From: Roseinatronobacter domitianus
Lineage (GTDB): Bacteria > Pseudomonadota > Alphaproteobacteria > Rhodobacterales > Rhodobacteraceae
Reading direction: 5' to 3'
Length of the DNA: 64,000 bases
Assembly (NCBI RefSeq): GCF_023336755.1
Contig: NZ_JALZWP010000002.1
Coordinates: forward strand, 124,001-188,000
Shown here: positions 17,978-26,380 of the stretch, piece by piece
Numbering within the stretch: the stretch's first letter is position 1
Layout of the letters: each line of letters opens with the position of its first letter
Position numbers and translations under genes: made by a program
The notes under the pieces: generated by a model
Told to the model about the DNA's origin: nothing
What the model saw: the letters and a program-made list of their open reading frames with translations, nothing else
The model's database searches: none

Positions 17978-18868
17978 TCAGCGACCCCGCAGGTAGCGCC
18001 GCAACAAGGCCCAGACCAGCACCAGTCCCGCCAGATCAACCACAAGCAGGCCCGCCACGCTGGAGGGGTCTGTCAGCGAAAAGGGCAAGCGGAACAGGGC
18101 AACCCCGTCCAGCGCCTCTCCGGTGGTGAAGATCAGGATGGCCAGAATGTTGTTACCGAAATGCATGCCCCATGCCAACCCAAGCGAGCCGCTGCGCGCG
18201 GTCAGGTCCGCCATCAGCAAACCGAAGAACCCAGTCAGGCCCACCAATAGCCACGCTCCTTGCCCCATTTCAGCAGGCGCATAGTGCAACAGACCGAACA
18301 GGATGGACGGAAACACAAACGACACCCAGCGCGCCGCGAAGCGCGCGGCAAGCTGTTGTTGCAGGTAGCCACGAAAAACAATTTCTTCGGCCCCGGTCTG
18401 AAGCAACAGGCCCAGCAGCACCGGCACGACAAAGATAGCCCAAGTCGCAAAGGGCACCCCCGGCGTCAGCGTGCCAGAGGCGACGACCCAGACAATCCCC
18501 GGCAGTGACACCGCCATGAAGACACCAAAGGCCACGCCAAAATCGCGCCACAGCAGGTCAGGCGGGCCGAACAGGCTGGCGACCGAGCGTTTATGCACCC
18601 AGCGCACGGCGGCGAATGTGCCCAAAACCAACCCGCCGAATGTGGCCAGCAGCACAAGAATGGACAGGGGTGACGACCCGACGCCCACCTGCCCCATCGC
18701 CTGTTCAGCGCCCGCAAGGCCCACAGCAAAAGTCATACCCAGCCCGATCACGGCCATCCATGCTATGTAGATCACCAGTATAAGTGCCACCCCAAGCCCC
18801 AGGCGCCACAGTTGCGGACGCAACCGGGCGGGTGCGATAAATCGGTCTTGGGCTTGTGAAAACGGCAT
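17978..18868 (-). CDS. CPBP-family intramembrane metalloprotease
   Basis: A 296-residue protein with about eight hydrophobic helices. The Abi/CPBP signatures are complete: EEIVFRG (Glu161, Glu162, Arg166), a histidine in FGLLHY (His195) and HFGNN (His236, Asn240). These form the intramembrane zinc site of the CAAX-protease/bacteriocin-processing family. Its substrate is unknown. Nothing bacteriocin-like lies nearby, so a housekeeping role in membrane-protein turnover is more likely than immunity. Confidence 0.87.
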   Translation of the reverse strand: MPFSQAQDRFIAPARLRPQLWRLGLGVALILVIYIAWMAVIGLGMTFAVGLAGAEQAMGQVGVGSSPLSILVLLATFGGLVLGTFAAVRWVHKRSVASLFGPPDLLWRDFGVAFGVFMAVSLPGIVWVVASGTLTPGVPFATWAIFVVPVLLGLLLQTGAEEIVFRGYLQQQLAARFAARWVSFVFPSILFGLLHYAPAEMGQGAWLLVGLTGFFGLLMADLTARSGSLGLAWGMHFGNNILAILIFTTGEALDGVALFRLPFSLTDPSSVAGLLVVDLAGLVLVWALLRRYLRGR

Positions 18869-18978
18869 GGGGCCTGTCCATTTGTGGCGAAAAATTCTTA
18901 TATGTCGGGACTAGATAGGCCCCGCCATATGGCTTCAAGCAAATACGGCGGCCAAGCACAATCAACTATGGAGCAGCA

Positions 18979-20406
18979 ATGCCCTCGGTCTGGGTCTTAT
19001 TGGTATTTGTCGCACAAGCCGCCTTCGTGGTGCGCGCGCTGTTGCGCCCCGGCCTGACGCCCTCGGCCCGGCTGGCATGGGTGACGATCATCCTTGCCCT
19101 GCCCGGCGTGGGGTTGGTGGCGTATTTCCTGTTCGGTGAAATCCGCATGGCGCGCGCGCAACGCGAACGCATCCGCGAGATTCGGAACCATCTGAACGCA
19201 GCGCAGATCGGGCAGGTCGGACCGCGCGTCAGTGTCAGTGGACCGGCGCGCCCGGCATTTGCGGCTGGCTACGCGACCAGCCAGTTTCCGCCGGTCTCTG
19301 GAAATAAACTTATGCTATTGCCCGAGGGCGACACGATGATGGACGACATCATCGACGCTGTCGAAACAGCCCGCGACCATGTTCATGTGCTGTATTACAT
19401 CTGGTTGCCAGATAACACCGGCACCCGCATGGCCCACGCCCTGGCCGCCGCCGCGCGGCGTGGCGTGACCTGCCGGGTCCTGATTGATGACCATGGCGGA
19501 AGATCGCTGATCCGGTCGCCCTTGTGGCGACAGATGGAGGCGGCAGGCGTCGCACTGGAGCGCGCGGCGCCTTTGGGGAACCCCTTGGTCAGCCTGACCT
19601 TCGGGCGGATTGACCTGCGCAATCACCGCAAGATCGTGGTTATCGACAACCACCTGTCATGGGTCGGCAGTCGCAACTGTGCCGATGCCGCCTTCGCCAT
19701 CAAGCCCCGCTTCGCGCCTTGGGTAGACATTCTGGTGCGGCTGGAAGGGCCGGCCGTGCGCCAGCAACAGGCCGTCTTTGTGCATGACTGGATGACGCAT
19801 CACGCAGAAGATCTGAGCGCGATCCTGGCTGAAGTGCTGCCCGATAATCGCCCCGGCGAGGTTATAGCGCAGGTCATCGCCTCTGGCCCGGACGATGTGC
19901 AGACAACGCCCTCGGACGCGCTCTGCGCCATGATCTATGCGGCCACCGACCGGCTTACGATGACCACGCCCTATTATGTCCCCGATCAGGCTTTGCATGT
20001 GGCAATTTGCTCGGCGGCAGAACGCGGTGTGGCGGTGGACCTTGTCTTGCCCGCGCGCAATGACAGCGCCATCGTGGGCGCGGCAAGCGAAAGCCTTGTC
20101 CCCGAATTGCTGGACGCGGGCGTGCGCGTGCATCTGTTCCAGCCCGGACTGATCCACTCCAAGATCATCACGGTTGATGGACAATTCGGCATGCTGGGCA
20201 CCGCCAACCTGGACCATCGCAGTTTTGACCTGAACTACGAAAATTCGCTGCTGCTGGCCTGTCCGGACTTCTCCGCCAAACTGGATGCGCGGCAGCAAAG
20301 CTATATTGACCGCGCCGTGCCGCTGGACCGCGCCACGGTCGCGGCATGGCCGTTCTGGCGACGGTTGCGCAACAACATCATCGCGCTGGCCAGCCCCTTG
20401 CTATAA
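18979..20406 (+). CDS. cls: Cardiolipin synthase
   Basis: A 475-residue phospholipase-D-superfamily enzyme that condenses two phosphatidylglycerols into cardiolipin in the inner membrane. Two N-terminal transmembrane helices (about 2-20 and 30-55) are followed by two HKD motifs, NHRKIVVID (His216, Lys218, Asp223) and IHSKIITVD (His393, Lys395, Asp400), each with a downstream G-S/T-x-N. The ATG follows GGAGCAGCA. It ends at the hairpin shared with the peroxidase gene. Confidence 0.94.
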   Translation: MPSVWVLLVFVAQAAFVVRALLRPGLTPSARLAWVTIILALPGVGLVAYFLFGEIRMARAQRERIREIRNHLNAAQIGQVGPRVSVSGPARPAFAAGYATSQFPPVSGNKLMLLPEGDTMMDDIIDAVETARDHVHVLYYIWLPDNTGTRMAHALAAAARRGVTCRVLIDDHGGRSLIRSPLWRQMEAAGVALERAAPLGNPLVSLTFGRIDLRNHRKIVVIDNHLSWVGSRNCADAAFAIKPRFAPWVDILVRLEGPAVRQQQAVFVHDWMTHHAEDLSAILAEVLPDNRPGEVIAQVIASGPDDVQTTPSDALCAMIYAATDRLTMTTPYYVPDQALHVAICSAAERGVAVDLVLPARNDSAIVGAASESLVPELLDAGVRVHLFQPGLIHSKIITVDGQFGMLGTANLDHRSFDLNYENSLLLACPDFSAKLDARQQSYIDRAVPLDRATVAAWPFWRRLRNNIIALASPLL

Positions 20407-20442
20407 AAAACCGCCCCGGCGTGGGAGGACGCGCGGGGCGGT
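20405..20442 (-). terminator. Rho-independent terminator of the peroxidase gene
   Basis: ACCGCCCC (20410-20417) pairs with GGGGCGGT (20435-20442). In the reverse direction the stem runs into TTTTTT. It lies 64 bp after the peroxidase stop and touches the cls stop codon. Confidence 0.8.
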
Positions 20443-20505
20443 GGCAGATGTTGGGAGACTTTGGCGCGCCGCATCTGGGCGGCGCGCTCGTTTTCGTCCG
20501 GCGCC

Positions 20506-21492
20506 TTATGGCAGCGCAGGAATTTCGATTGCGGGCATTTCACCCGTCAGCGCATCCAGGAAGGCAACGATTGCATCGTTTTCATCCTCGGTGAATTCCT
20601 GACCCAGCATCTGCTCGGCCATCAGGTTCACCGCGTCATGCAGGTTGTCCACCGACCCATTGTTGAAATACGGGTAGGTCACAGCCACGTTCCGCAGCGT
20701 CGGCGTGCGGAAGGCAAATTTATCGGCTTCGTCGCCCGTGACAAGGAAGCGCCCCTCATCCTTCGAGCTAGGCAACTCAAACTGATAGAAGTTGCTGTCA
20801 GTCAAGGCCGGACCATTGTGGCAGGCCACACAGCCCGCATCGACGAACAGTTTCATACCCTCTACCTGCTGATCGGTCATCGCCTGCACATCGCCACGCA
20901 AGAAACGGTCCATCGGCGAGTTGGGCGTGTTCAACGTGCGCTCAAATGCCGCAATCGACAGGGCCACGTTTTCGGCGCGGATCGGGTCGGCATCGCCCGG
21001 GAATGCGGTTGCGAAATGCTCTTGGTAAACCTCAAACTCTTTCAGGCGCTGGATCGCTTCTTCCAGCGTCATGTTCATTTCGACATCGGCCTGAATCGGG
21101 CCAAGCGACTGGCCTTCAAGGTCAGGCTCGCGCCCGTCCCAGAATTGCGAGCCAAGGAAACCAGAGTTCAACACGGTCGGCGTGTTGCGGTTGCCAACCT
21201 GCCCACCATGGCCCACGGCGCGGTCAATACGGTCGGTCCAACCCAAAGCCGGGTTGTGGCAGGTCGCGCAGCTAATCACGCCCGAGGCAGATATCCGCGG
21301 TTCAAAGAACAGCATACGGCCAAGGTCGATTTTAACTTTATCCATGCTGTTATCGGCCGGAATGGGGGGCAGATAAGGCAGCGGCTCGAAGAAATCCATA
21401 TATTCGGCGATATCTTCGGCATGAACAGCCGTTGCGCCAAGCACAAGGGCAAGCGCCGTGGCACCAAGCCGGGGAAGGTTACGGGGGGTCAT
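20506..21492 (-). CDS. Di-haem cytochrome c peroxidase (CcpA/MauG superfamily)
   Basis: A 328-residue periplasmic protein with a signal peptide (about 1-25) and two haem-binding sites: CATCH (Cys75, Cys78, His79) and CVACH (Cys221, Cys224, His225). NRNTPTVLNSGF and FRTPTLRNVAVTYPYFNNG are the conserved blocks around the peroxidatic haem. It should reduce hydrogen peroxide with electrons from a small cytochrome c. The ATG at 21492 is chosen because GGAGG lies five bases before it, giving a clean signal peptide. A well-placed FNR-type promoter (21566-21607) suggests induction under low oxygen. Confidence 0.93.
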   Translation of the reverse strand: MTPRNLPRLGATALALVLGATAVHAEDIAEYMDFFEPLPYLPPIPADNSMDKVKIDLGRMLFFEPRISASGVISCATCHNPALGWTDRIDRAVGHGGQVGNRNTPTVLNSGFLGSQFWDGREPDLEGQSLGPIQADVEMNMTLEEAIQRLKEFEVYQEHFATAFPGDADPIRAENVALSIAAFERTLNTPNSPMDRFLRGDVQAMTDQQVEGMKLFVDAGCVACHNGPALTDSNFYQFELPSSKDEGRFLVTGDEADKFAFRTPTLRNVAVTYPYFNNGSVDNLHDAVNLMAEQMLGQEFTEDENDAIVAFLDALTGEMPAIEIPALP

Positions 21493-21565
21493 TTTGGCCT
21501 CCATGTTCGGTCATCTCCTGACGGTTTCACGACACCTGCCGCAAAACTTTCGCGCGTCTAAGATC

Positions 21566-21607
21566 ACCATAGCGTGAAGAATCGGAGCAAACCTTGACTC
21601 AGATCAA
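21566..21607 (-). promoter_or_regulatory. FNR-type box and -10 element upstream of peroxidase gene
   Basis: Reading the reverse strand, TTGATCTGAGTCAA (21607-21594) matches the FNR/FnrL consensus TTGAT-N4-ATCAA at all but one base. A TATGGT hexamer at 21571-21566 would put the transcription start near 21559. The box is then centred about 41.5 bp upstream, the class II activator position. The peroxidase start codon lies about 67 bp further on. Confidence 0.7.
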
Positions 21608-21650
21608 GTATTAGAATGATTGTAAATTGAGCATTGAAGATAGATATTCA

Positions 21651-22181
21651 TCACATCTGCGGCGGCCATGGGCGCGTCGCCTCGGCCGCGATCCATGCCT
21701 GCACCCATTTGGGCAATTCGGGACTGTCGCCAACGTGCCCAAGTGCCGCCAGCACTTGCGCTGTCGGCACAATTCCCTTGGCGCTGGTCACGGCAGAGCG
21801 GATCAGAATGTGGTTGGCACAGTCCTCGCCCTTCCACATGGATTGCTCGGTATACAGAAACCGTGCGTCCCAGCCAATGCAGCGGCTGCGCATTTCGAAC
21901 GGCTCGAAGGCCCGGATGCGTTTGCGGTAGCGTGTGGAGTTGCCCGCAACCGTGATGCCCCAACGATTCGCGCGGAGCACCACACCCAACCCCGTGCGCA
22001 TGGCCATGGGAATGCGCCCCAGATCATAGAGCGTCAGCGTGCGGCCATTGTTCAGCTCGACCCACGGGTCCAGATCCCACGGCCAACAGCGATGCTGCGA
22101 CACATGCGTCTCCAGCAACCCCAAACGCGGCGCATTGCGGTATTTCAGCATTTGGGTGGCAAAGCGCAGAAACGGATACAT
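21651..22181 (-). CDS. Acyl-CoA thioesterase-like (hot-dog fold) protein
   Basis: A 176-residue protein resembling the YbgC/4HBT_2 thioesterase group. The region PWDLDPWVELNNGRTLTLYDLGRIPMAMRTG corresponds to the catalytic Asp and the central hot-dog helix of the family, written here as PWDLDPWVELNN then GRTLTLYDLGR. The ATG at 22181 follows AAAGGACCGCCC. It hydrolyses an acyl-CoA or acyl-ACP thioester; the substrate is not deducible. It is 75 bp downstream of recQ on the same strand. Confidence 0.72.
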   Translation of the reverse strand: MYPFLRFATQMLKYRNAPRLGLLETHVSQHRCWPWDLDPWVELNNGRTLTLYDLGRIPMAMRTGLGVVLRANRWGITVAGNSTRYRKRIRAFEPFEMRSRCIGWDARFLYTEQSMWKGEDCANHILIRSAVTSAKGIVPTAQVLAALGHVGDSPELPKWVQAWIAAEATRPWPPQM

Positions 22182-22256
22182 GGGCGGTCCTTTCGCGGCT
22201 TTGGGTCGCGCGGCGTGGTGGCAGGGTCAAGCCCCACCGCGACGTAAAGCAGCGCG

Positions 22257-24323
22257 TCACAGGCTGTGCAGGCAGGACAGGATTGCCGCGCCGAAGCGGT
22301 CCACGCGCGCATCGTCCATGCCCTTTATGCGGGCAAGTTCCGAATCGTTCGCGGGCCGCCGCTCGGCAATCGCGCGCAAGGTGGCGGGGGCCAGGGTCAG
22401 CAGCTTGTCCGTGCCGCCCTCGCCCCGCTCCAACCCGCGCGCAATATCGGCCAACTCATCGAACAGCGCACCCGCCTCGCGCCCAGCCAGCTTGCGGCGC
22501 TGGGGGTGCTGGGCATCGGGCATAGCCCCGGTAATGACTGCCAGGAACTCTGCCCCATAGCGTTCCAACTTGGTCGCCCCCACGCCAGAGATACGCGCCA
22601 TCGCGTCCATGCTGTCGGGCCGGGTTTCTGCCATTTCGATCAACGTGCGGTCGGTGAATATGACGTAGGCAGGCACGCGGGCCGTTTCAGCCAGTGCGCG
22701 GCGCTTGGCCTTCAGTGCGGACAAAAGCGGCGCGTCCTCGTCAGATACCAGAGCCTTTACCGCAGGTCCGTCGCGGGCGGTGGTGATCGTGTCCTCGCGC
22801 AGGCTGATTTCGGCCTCGCCGCGCAGGATGGGTCGGGCGGCTTCGGTCATGCGCAACGCGCCGTGGCGCTCGGCATCGGGACGGACCAGATCGCGCCCCA
22901 TCATCTGCCGGAATACCGCCTGCCACTTGGCGCGGCTTAACTCACGACCCACGGCAAAGGTCGGCAGGTGGTCATGCCCGCGCGCCTTGACCTTGTCGGT
23001 CGCGTTACCGGTCAGAATATCGACCAGATGGCCCACGCCAAAGCGTTCATCCGTGCGCAACATGGCTGACAACGCCTTGCGCACCGGGGTCGTAGCGTCG
23101 AACAGCTTGACCGGACGCGCGCACAGGTCGCAATTCCCGCAAGGCTCTGACGCTTCCCCGAAATAAGACAACAGCACCCGACGCCGACAGGCCGCCGCCT
23201 CTGCCAACCCCAGAAGCGCGTTCAGGCGCACATGGTCCGCCTCTCGCCGCTCTGGAGGCGCGGGGCTTTCATCTATCTGGGCGCGACGCAGGCGAATATC
23301 GTCTGGGCCATATAGGGTGAAGGTGTCGGCAGGCGCGCCATCGCGCCCGGCACGGCCAATTTCCTGGTAATACGCTTCGATGGATTTCGGCAGATCCGCA
23401 TGGGCGACCCAGCGAATATCGGGTTTGTCGATGCCCATACCGAACGCCACGGTCGCCACCACGATCAGATCATCCTCGCGCTGGAACAGTTCTTCGACGG
23501 CGCGGCGGGTGTCCGCCTCCATCCCACCATGATAGGCGCGAGCGTTGTGGCCTGCCTCGCGCAGCCCTTGCGCCAATGCTTCGGTGCGCGCACGCGTTGC
23601 GCAATAGACGATCCCGGATTGGCCACGCCGCGCGGCAGCATAAGTCAGGATTTGCTTGCGGGGGCTGTCCTTTACAGTGAAGTTCAGCGTGATGTTGGGT
23701 CGGTCAAACCCGCGCAGAAAGATGTTCGGCGCGCGCCCTTCAAATAACCGCTTCAGGATTTCAGCGCGGGTTTCAGCATCTGCGGTCGCGGTAAACGCCG
23801 CCATCGGCACATCCAGCGCACGGCGCAGATCGCCGATGCGCAGGTAATCGGGCCGGAAGTCGTGCCCCCATTGGCTGACGCAATGCGCCTCATCAACGGC
23901 AATCAGCGTGCAACGCGCGCGGCGTAACAGGTCTAGTGTGCCCGAAGAGGCCAGCCGTTCGGGCGCGATATACAGCAGCTTCAATTCCCGCCGGTCAATC
24001 GCCTCGAACACCGCGTCGCGCTCGGCTTCGGTGTTGCCAGAGGTCAGCGCGCCTGCGGCCACACCCAGCTCCTGCAAGCCGCGCACCTGGTCGCGCATCA
24101 GCGCAATCAGCGGCGAGATGACAAGCGTCATTCCATCACGACACAGCGCCGGTAGCTGAAAACACAAGGACTTGCCGCCGCCCGTGGGCATGAGCGCCAG
24201 TGTATCCTGGCCTGCGGCCACAGATTCCACGATTTCGGCCTGTCCGGGGCGAAACCCGTCAAAGCCGAATACTTGTTTAAGTATGGCCTGCGGGTCTGTC
24301 CCCTCAGATGAACATGGCAGCAT
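22257..24323 (-). CDS. recQ: ATP-dependent DNA helicase RecQ
   Basis: A 688-residue 3'-5' helicase for recombination and fork repair. Motif 0 is FGFDGFRPGQ; Walker A is PTGGGKS; DEAH forms Walker B. SATxx-type motif III appears as FTATAD, and motif VI is QEIGRAGRDG. The zinc-binding cysteines are in CRRRVLLSYFGEASEPCGNC. An RQC winged helix and a C-terminal HRDC region (ARISGVGATKLERYG, repeated as ARIKGMDDARVDRFG) follow; two HRDC-like units seem present. The start overlaps the end of yggT by 20 bp. Confidence 0.96.
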   Translation of the reverse strand: MLPCSSEGTDPQAILKQVFGFDGFRPGQAEIVESVAAGQDTLALMPTGGGKSLCFQLPALCRDGMTLVISPLIALMRDQVRGLQELGVAAGALTSGNTEAERDAVFEAIDRRELKLLYIAPERLASSGTLDLLRRARCTLIAVDEAHCVSQWGHDFRPDYLRIGDLRRALDVPMAAFTATADAETRAEILKRLFEGRAPNIFLRGFDRPNITLNFTVKDSPRKQILTYAAARRGQSGIVYCATRARTEALAQGLREAGHNARAYHGGMEADTRRAVEELFQREDDLIVVATVAFGMGIDKPDIRWVAHADLPKSIEAYYQEIGRAGRDGAPADTFTLYGPDDIRLRRAQIDESPAPPERREADHVRLNALLGLAEAAACRRRVLLSYFGEASEPCGNCDLCARPVKLFDATTPVRKALSAMLRTDERFGVGHLVDILTGNATDKVKARGHDHLPTFAVGRELSRAKWQAVFRQMMGRDLVRPDAERHGALRMTEAARPILRGEAEISLREDTITTARDGPAVKALVSDEDAPLLSALKAKRRALAETARVPAYVIFTDRTLIEMAETRPDSMDAMARISGVGATKLERYGAEFLAVITGAMPDAQHPQRRKLAGREAGALFDELADIARGLERGEGGTDKLLTLAPATLRAIAERRPANDSELARIKGMDDARVDRFGAAILSCLHSL

Positions 24324-24591
24324 TATTGGTCAGAATGATCTGGATTGCATAAATTGCCAAAAGTGCAACAAGCGGCGCAAGGTCGATGCCACCCAGATCG
24401 GGCAGGAAACGGCGAATGCGCATGTAAACGGGTTCCACCAACCGGTTAATCCCGTCCCAGATCGAAGCCACAATGGGCGAGTTCAGGCTAAGCACGTTGA
24501 AATTTATCAGCCAGCTCAGGATGATATGCGCGATGATGATGAATTGCGCCACGTTCAGCACAAGCAGGATAATCTGGATGATCGACAGCAT
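24304..24591 (-). CDS. YggT-family membrane protein
   Basis: A 95-residue protein with two hydrophobic segments (about 1-28 and 68-92). The family motif is the loop SWLINFNVLSLNSPIV followed by the NRLVEPVYMRIRRFLPDLGGIDLAPL block. The ATG at 24591 gives the normal family length; longer in-frame readings cover the opposite-strand yaaA promoter. YggT proteins are linked to cell-envelope and osmotic homeostasis and to the division-gene neighbourhood in other bacteria, but their mechanism is unknown. It overlaps recQ. Confidence 0.85.
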   Translation of the reverse strand: MLSIIQIILLVLNVAQFIIIAHIILSWLINFNVLSLNSPIVASIWDGINRLVEPVYMRIRRFLPDLGGIDLAPLVALLAIYAIQIILTNNAAMFI

Positions 24592-24718
24592 CTTGGGCCT
24601 TTTCCATTGGGTTGCTTCATCTCTAAGGGTGCAGGCCGGCAAGAGCAACCGTTTCGCCTGTCTGGACATGCGCGGCGCAATCGCTAGGTAAGAAGGGTTG
24701 CCAAAAAGGACTAGCCGA

Positions 24719-25486
24719 ATGCTCGTTATCCTGTCGCCCGCAAAGAAACTGGACTGGACAGCCCAGCCCGATGCCACCACCCGGCCAGATTTTCAGGCCG
24801 ATGCCGTTGCGCTGGCAGATGTGGCGAAAGAGCTGGGCACGCCGGGATTGAAAAAGCTGATGCATATCAGCGACAAGCTGGCAGAGTTGAACCTTGAGCG
24901 GTTCGAAAGTTTCAAAGCCGACCCAGAGCCAGAGGCCACCCGCCCCGCGATCCACGCTTTCGCGGGCGACACCTATACCGGGCTGGATGCAGGTTCTCTT
25001 GACCCGGATGCGCTGAACTGGGCCAAAGGGCATTTGCGTATTCTGTCGGGCCTATACGGCCTGCTGCGACCTTTTGATGCAATGCAACCCTATCGCCTGG
25101 AAATGGGCAGCCGGTTGAAGACCGAAAAAGGCAAATCGCTTTATGACTATTGGGGCGACCGCATTTCGCAGGCGCTGAACGCCGCAGCGGCAGAAGCGGG
25201 CGCAAAGGTGATCGTGAATTGCGCATCACAGGAATATTTCGGCGCGGTGGAGCTTGGCGCACTGCGCCCGCGCGTCATCACTCCTCAATTTCTGGACAGC
25301 AAGGACGGCGCAGAGCCAAAAGTCATCAGCTTTTACGCCAAGAAAGCCCGTGGCGCGATGGCGCGCTTCGTGATGGAACACCGTTTGACCGACCCGGCGG
25401 AATTGCGCGCGTTCGACAGCGGCGGCTATGCGTTTGATGCCAAGCAATCATCCGAAGACCGCCCTGTGTTCATCCGGGAAATCTGA
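24719..25486 (+). CDS. yaaA: Peroxide stress protein YaaA (UPF0246)
   Basis: A 255-residue protein beginning MLVILSPAKKLDW, the family signature. It contains FSGLYG-type text as SGLYGLLRPFD and ends in YFGAV and FYAKKARG blocks. In E. coli YaaA lowers intracellular free iron during peroxide stress and has a DNA-binding fold. The ATG at 24719 follows AAGGACTAGCCGA. It is divergent from yggT. Confidence 0.93.
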   Translation: MLVILSPAKKLDWTAQPDATTRPDFQADAVALADVAKELGTPGLKKLMHISDKLAELNLERFESFKADPEPEATRPAIHAFAGDTYTGLDAGSLDPDALNWAKGHLRILSGLYGLLRPFDAMQPYRLEMGSRLKTEKGKSLYDYWGDRISQALNAAAAEAGAKVIVNCASQEYFGAVELGALRPRVITPQFLDSKDGAEPKVISFYAKKARGAMARFVMEHRLTDPAELRAFDSGGYAFDAKQSSEDRPVFIREI

Positions 25487-25783
25487 CCCCGAATCTAGGC
25501 GCGCGGCTCCGCTTTGCTCAAGACCCCGTTACCGCGTGCGTCCGTATCTGGACATTGTTCGGTGGTTTGCGGAAGCTGTATTTGCGCTGGTTGCGACCCC
25601 GGCGAGAAACATCATTTTCATTCGTGCGGGGAGGCCCGCGTTCCACGGGAAGAACCGCGCGACATGTTTGGCCAGCAGGATGCGACCAATGGGGATACGA
25701 CCAGGGTTTCCCATGGCGATGGCCCAACCCGTGGCCCAGCAGATGCCGGTTTGCGGGCTGCGCCCCTTCGGACAGAGGCCCAA
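25487..25783. other. 297-bp gap between yaaA and exoD-like gene
   Basis: No gene, clear terminator or operator is seen here. The stretch has ordinary GC content and may hold the exoD-like gene's promoter. Confidence 0.4.
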
Positions 25784-26371
25784 ATGGCAGAGCAACCCCA
25801 TCGCCCGGTTCAGGATATCCTAGATCGGCTACGCAACGTCTCGGACGCCGCCTCGGTCAGTTTCGGGGACATCCTGCATGCGATGGATAAAGGCGGGCAA
25901 CCGGTGCTGTTGCTGTTGCCCGCACTGATCCTTGTGTCACCGCTCAGCGGCATTCCGGGGTTGTCGTCCTTGGGCGGGCTGACAATTGCGCTGGTGGCCG
26001 CCCAAATCCTGTTTGGACGCCGCACGATATGGTTGCCAGGTTTCATCTTGCGGCGGCAACTGCCGACAGCGCGGCTGGTCTGGGCGGTTTCGAAGCTGGA
26101 TAAACCTGCGGGTTTCATCGACCGCAAGACCGTTGCACGCGCGGAATGGTTTTTCGCCTTTCCGGGGCGTCAGATACTACTGCTGACCTGCATGTCATGC
26201 GGCGCCATCATGCCTTTCTTCGAGCTGGTGCCGTTTTCGGCCACGTCGCTTGCGGTTGTCATAAGCATTCTGGCCAGCGCGCTTTTGGTGCGCGATGGCC
26301 TGCTGGCAGGTCTTGGTCTTGGTGGGCTTGGCCTGACCGTGTTGCTGATCGCGAAGCTGGCGACGCAGTAA
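25784..26371 (+). CDS. ExoD-family exopolysaccharide synthesis protein
   Basis: A 195-residue membrane protein of the ExoD family (first known from Sinorhizobium exopolysaccharide mutants). A short soluble N-terminus (RPVQDILDRLRNV) is followed by hydrophobic segments containing PALILVSPLSGIPGLSSLGG, a conserved Pro/Gly-rich pair of helices, and a C-terminal pair of helices. The ATG at 25784 has a weak AGAGG site. A 90-codon in-frame extension upstream has Cys/His-rich, non-native-looking composition and is left out. Its function is unknown. Confidence 0.78.
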   Translation: MAEQPHRPVQDILDRLRNVSDAASVSFGDILHAMDKGGQPVLLLLPALILVSPLSGIPGLSSLGGLTIALVAAQILFGRRTIWLPGFILRRQLPTARLVWAVSKLDKPAGFIDRKTVARAEWFFAFPGRQILLLTCMSCGAIMPFFELVPFSATSLAVVISILASALLVRDGLLAGLGLGGLGLTVLLIAKLATQ

Positions 26372-26380
26372 ACGCGGCGC

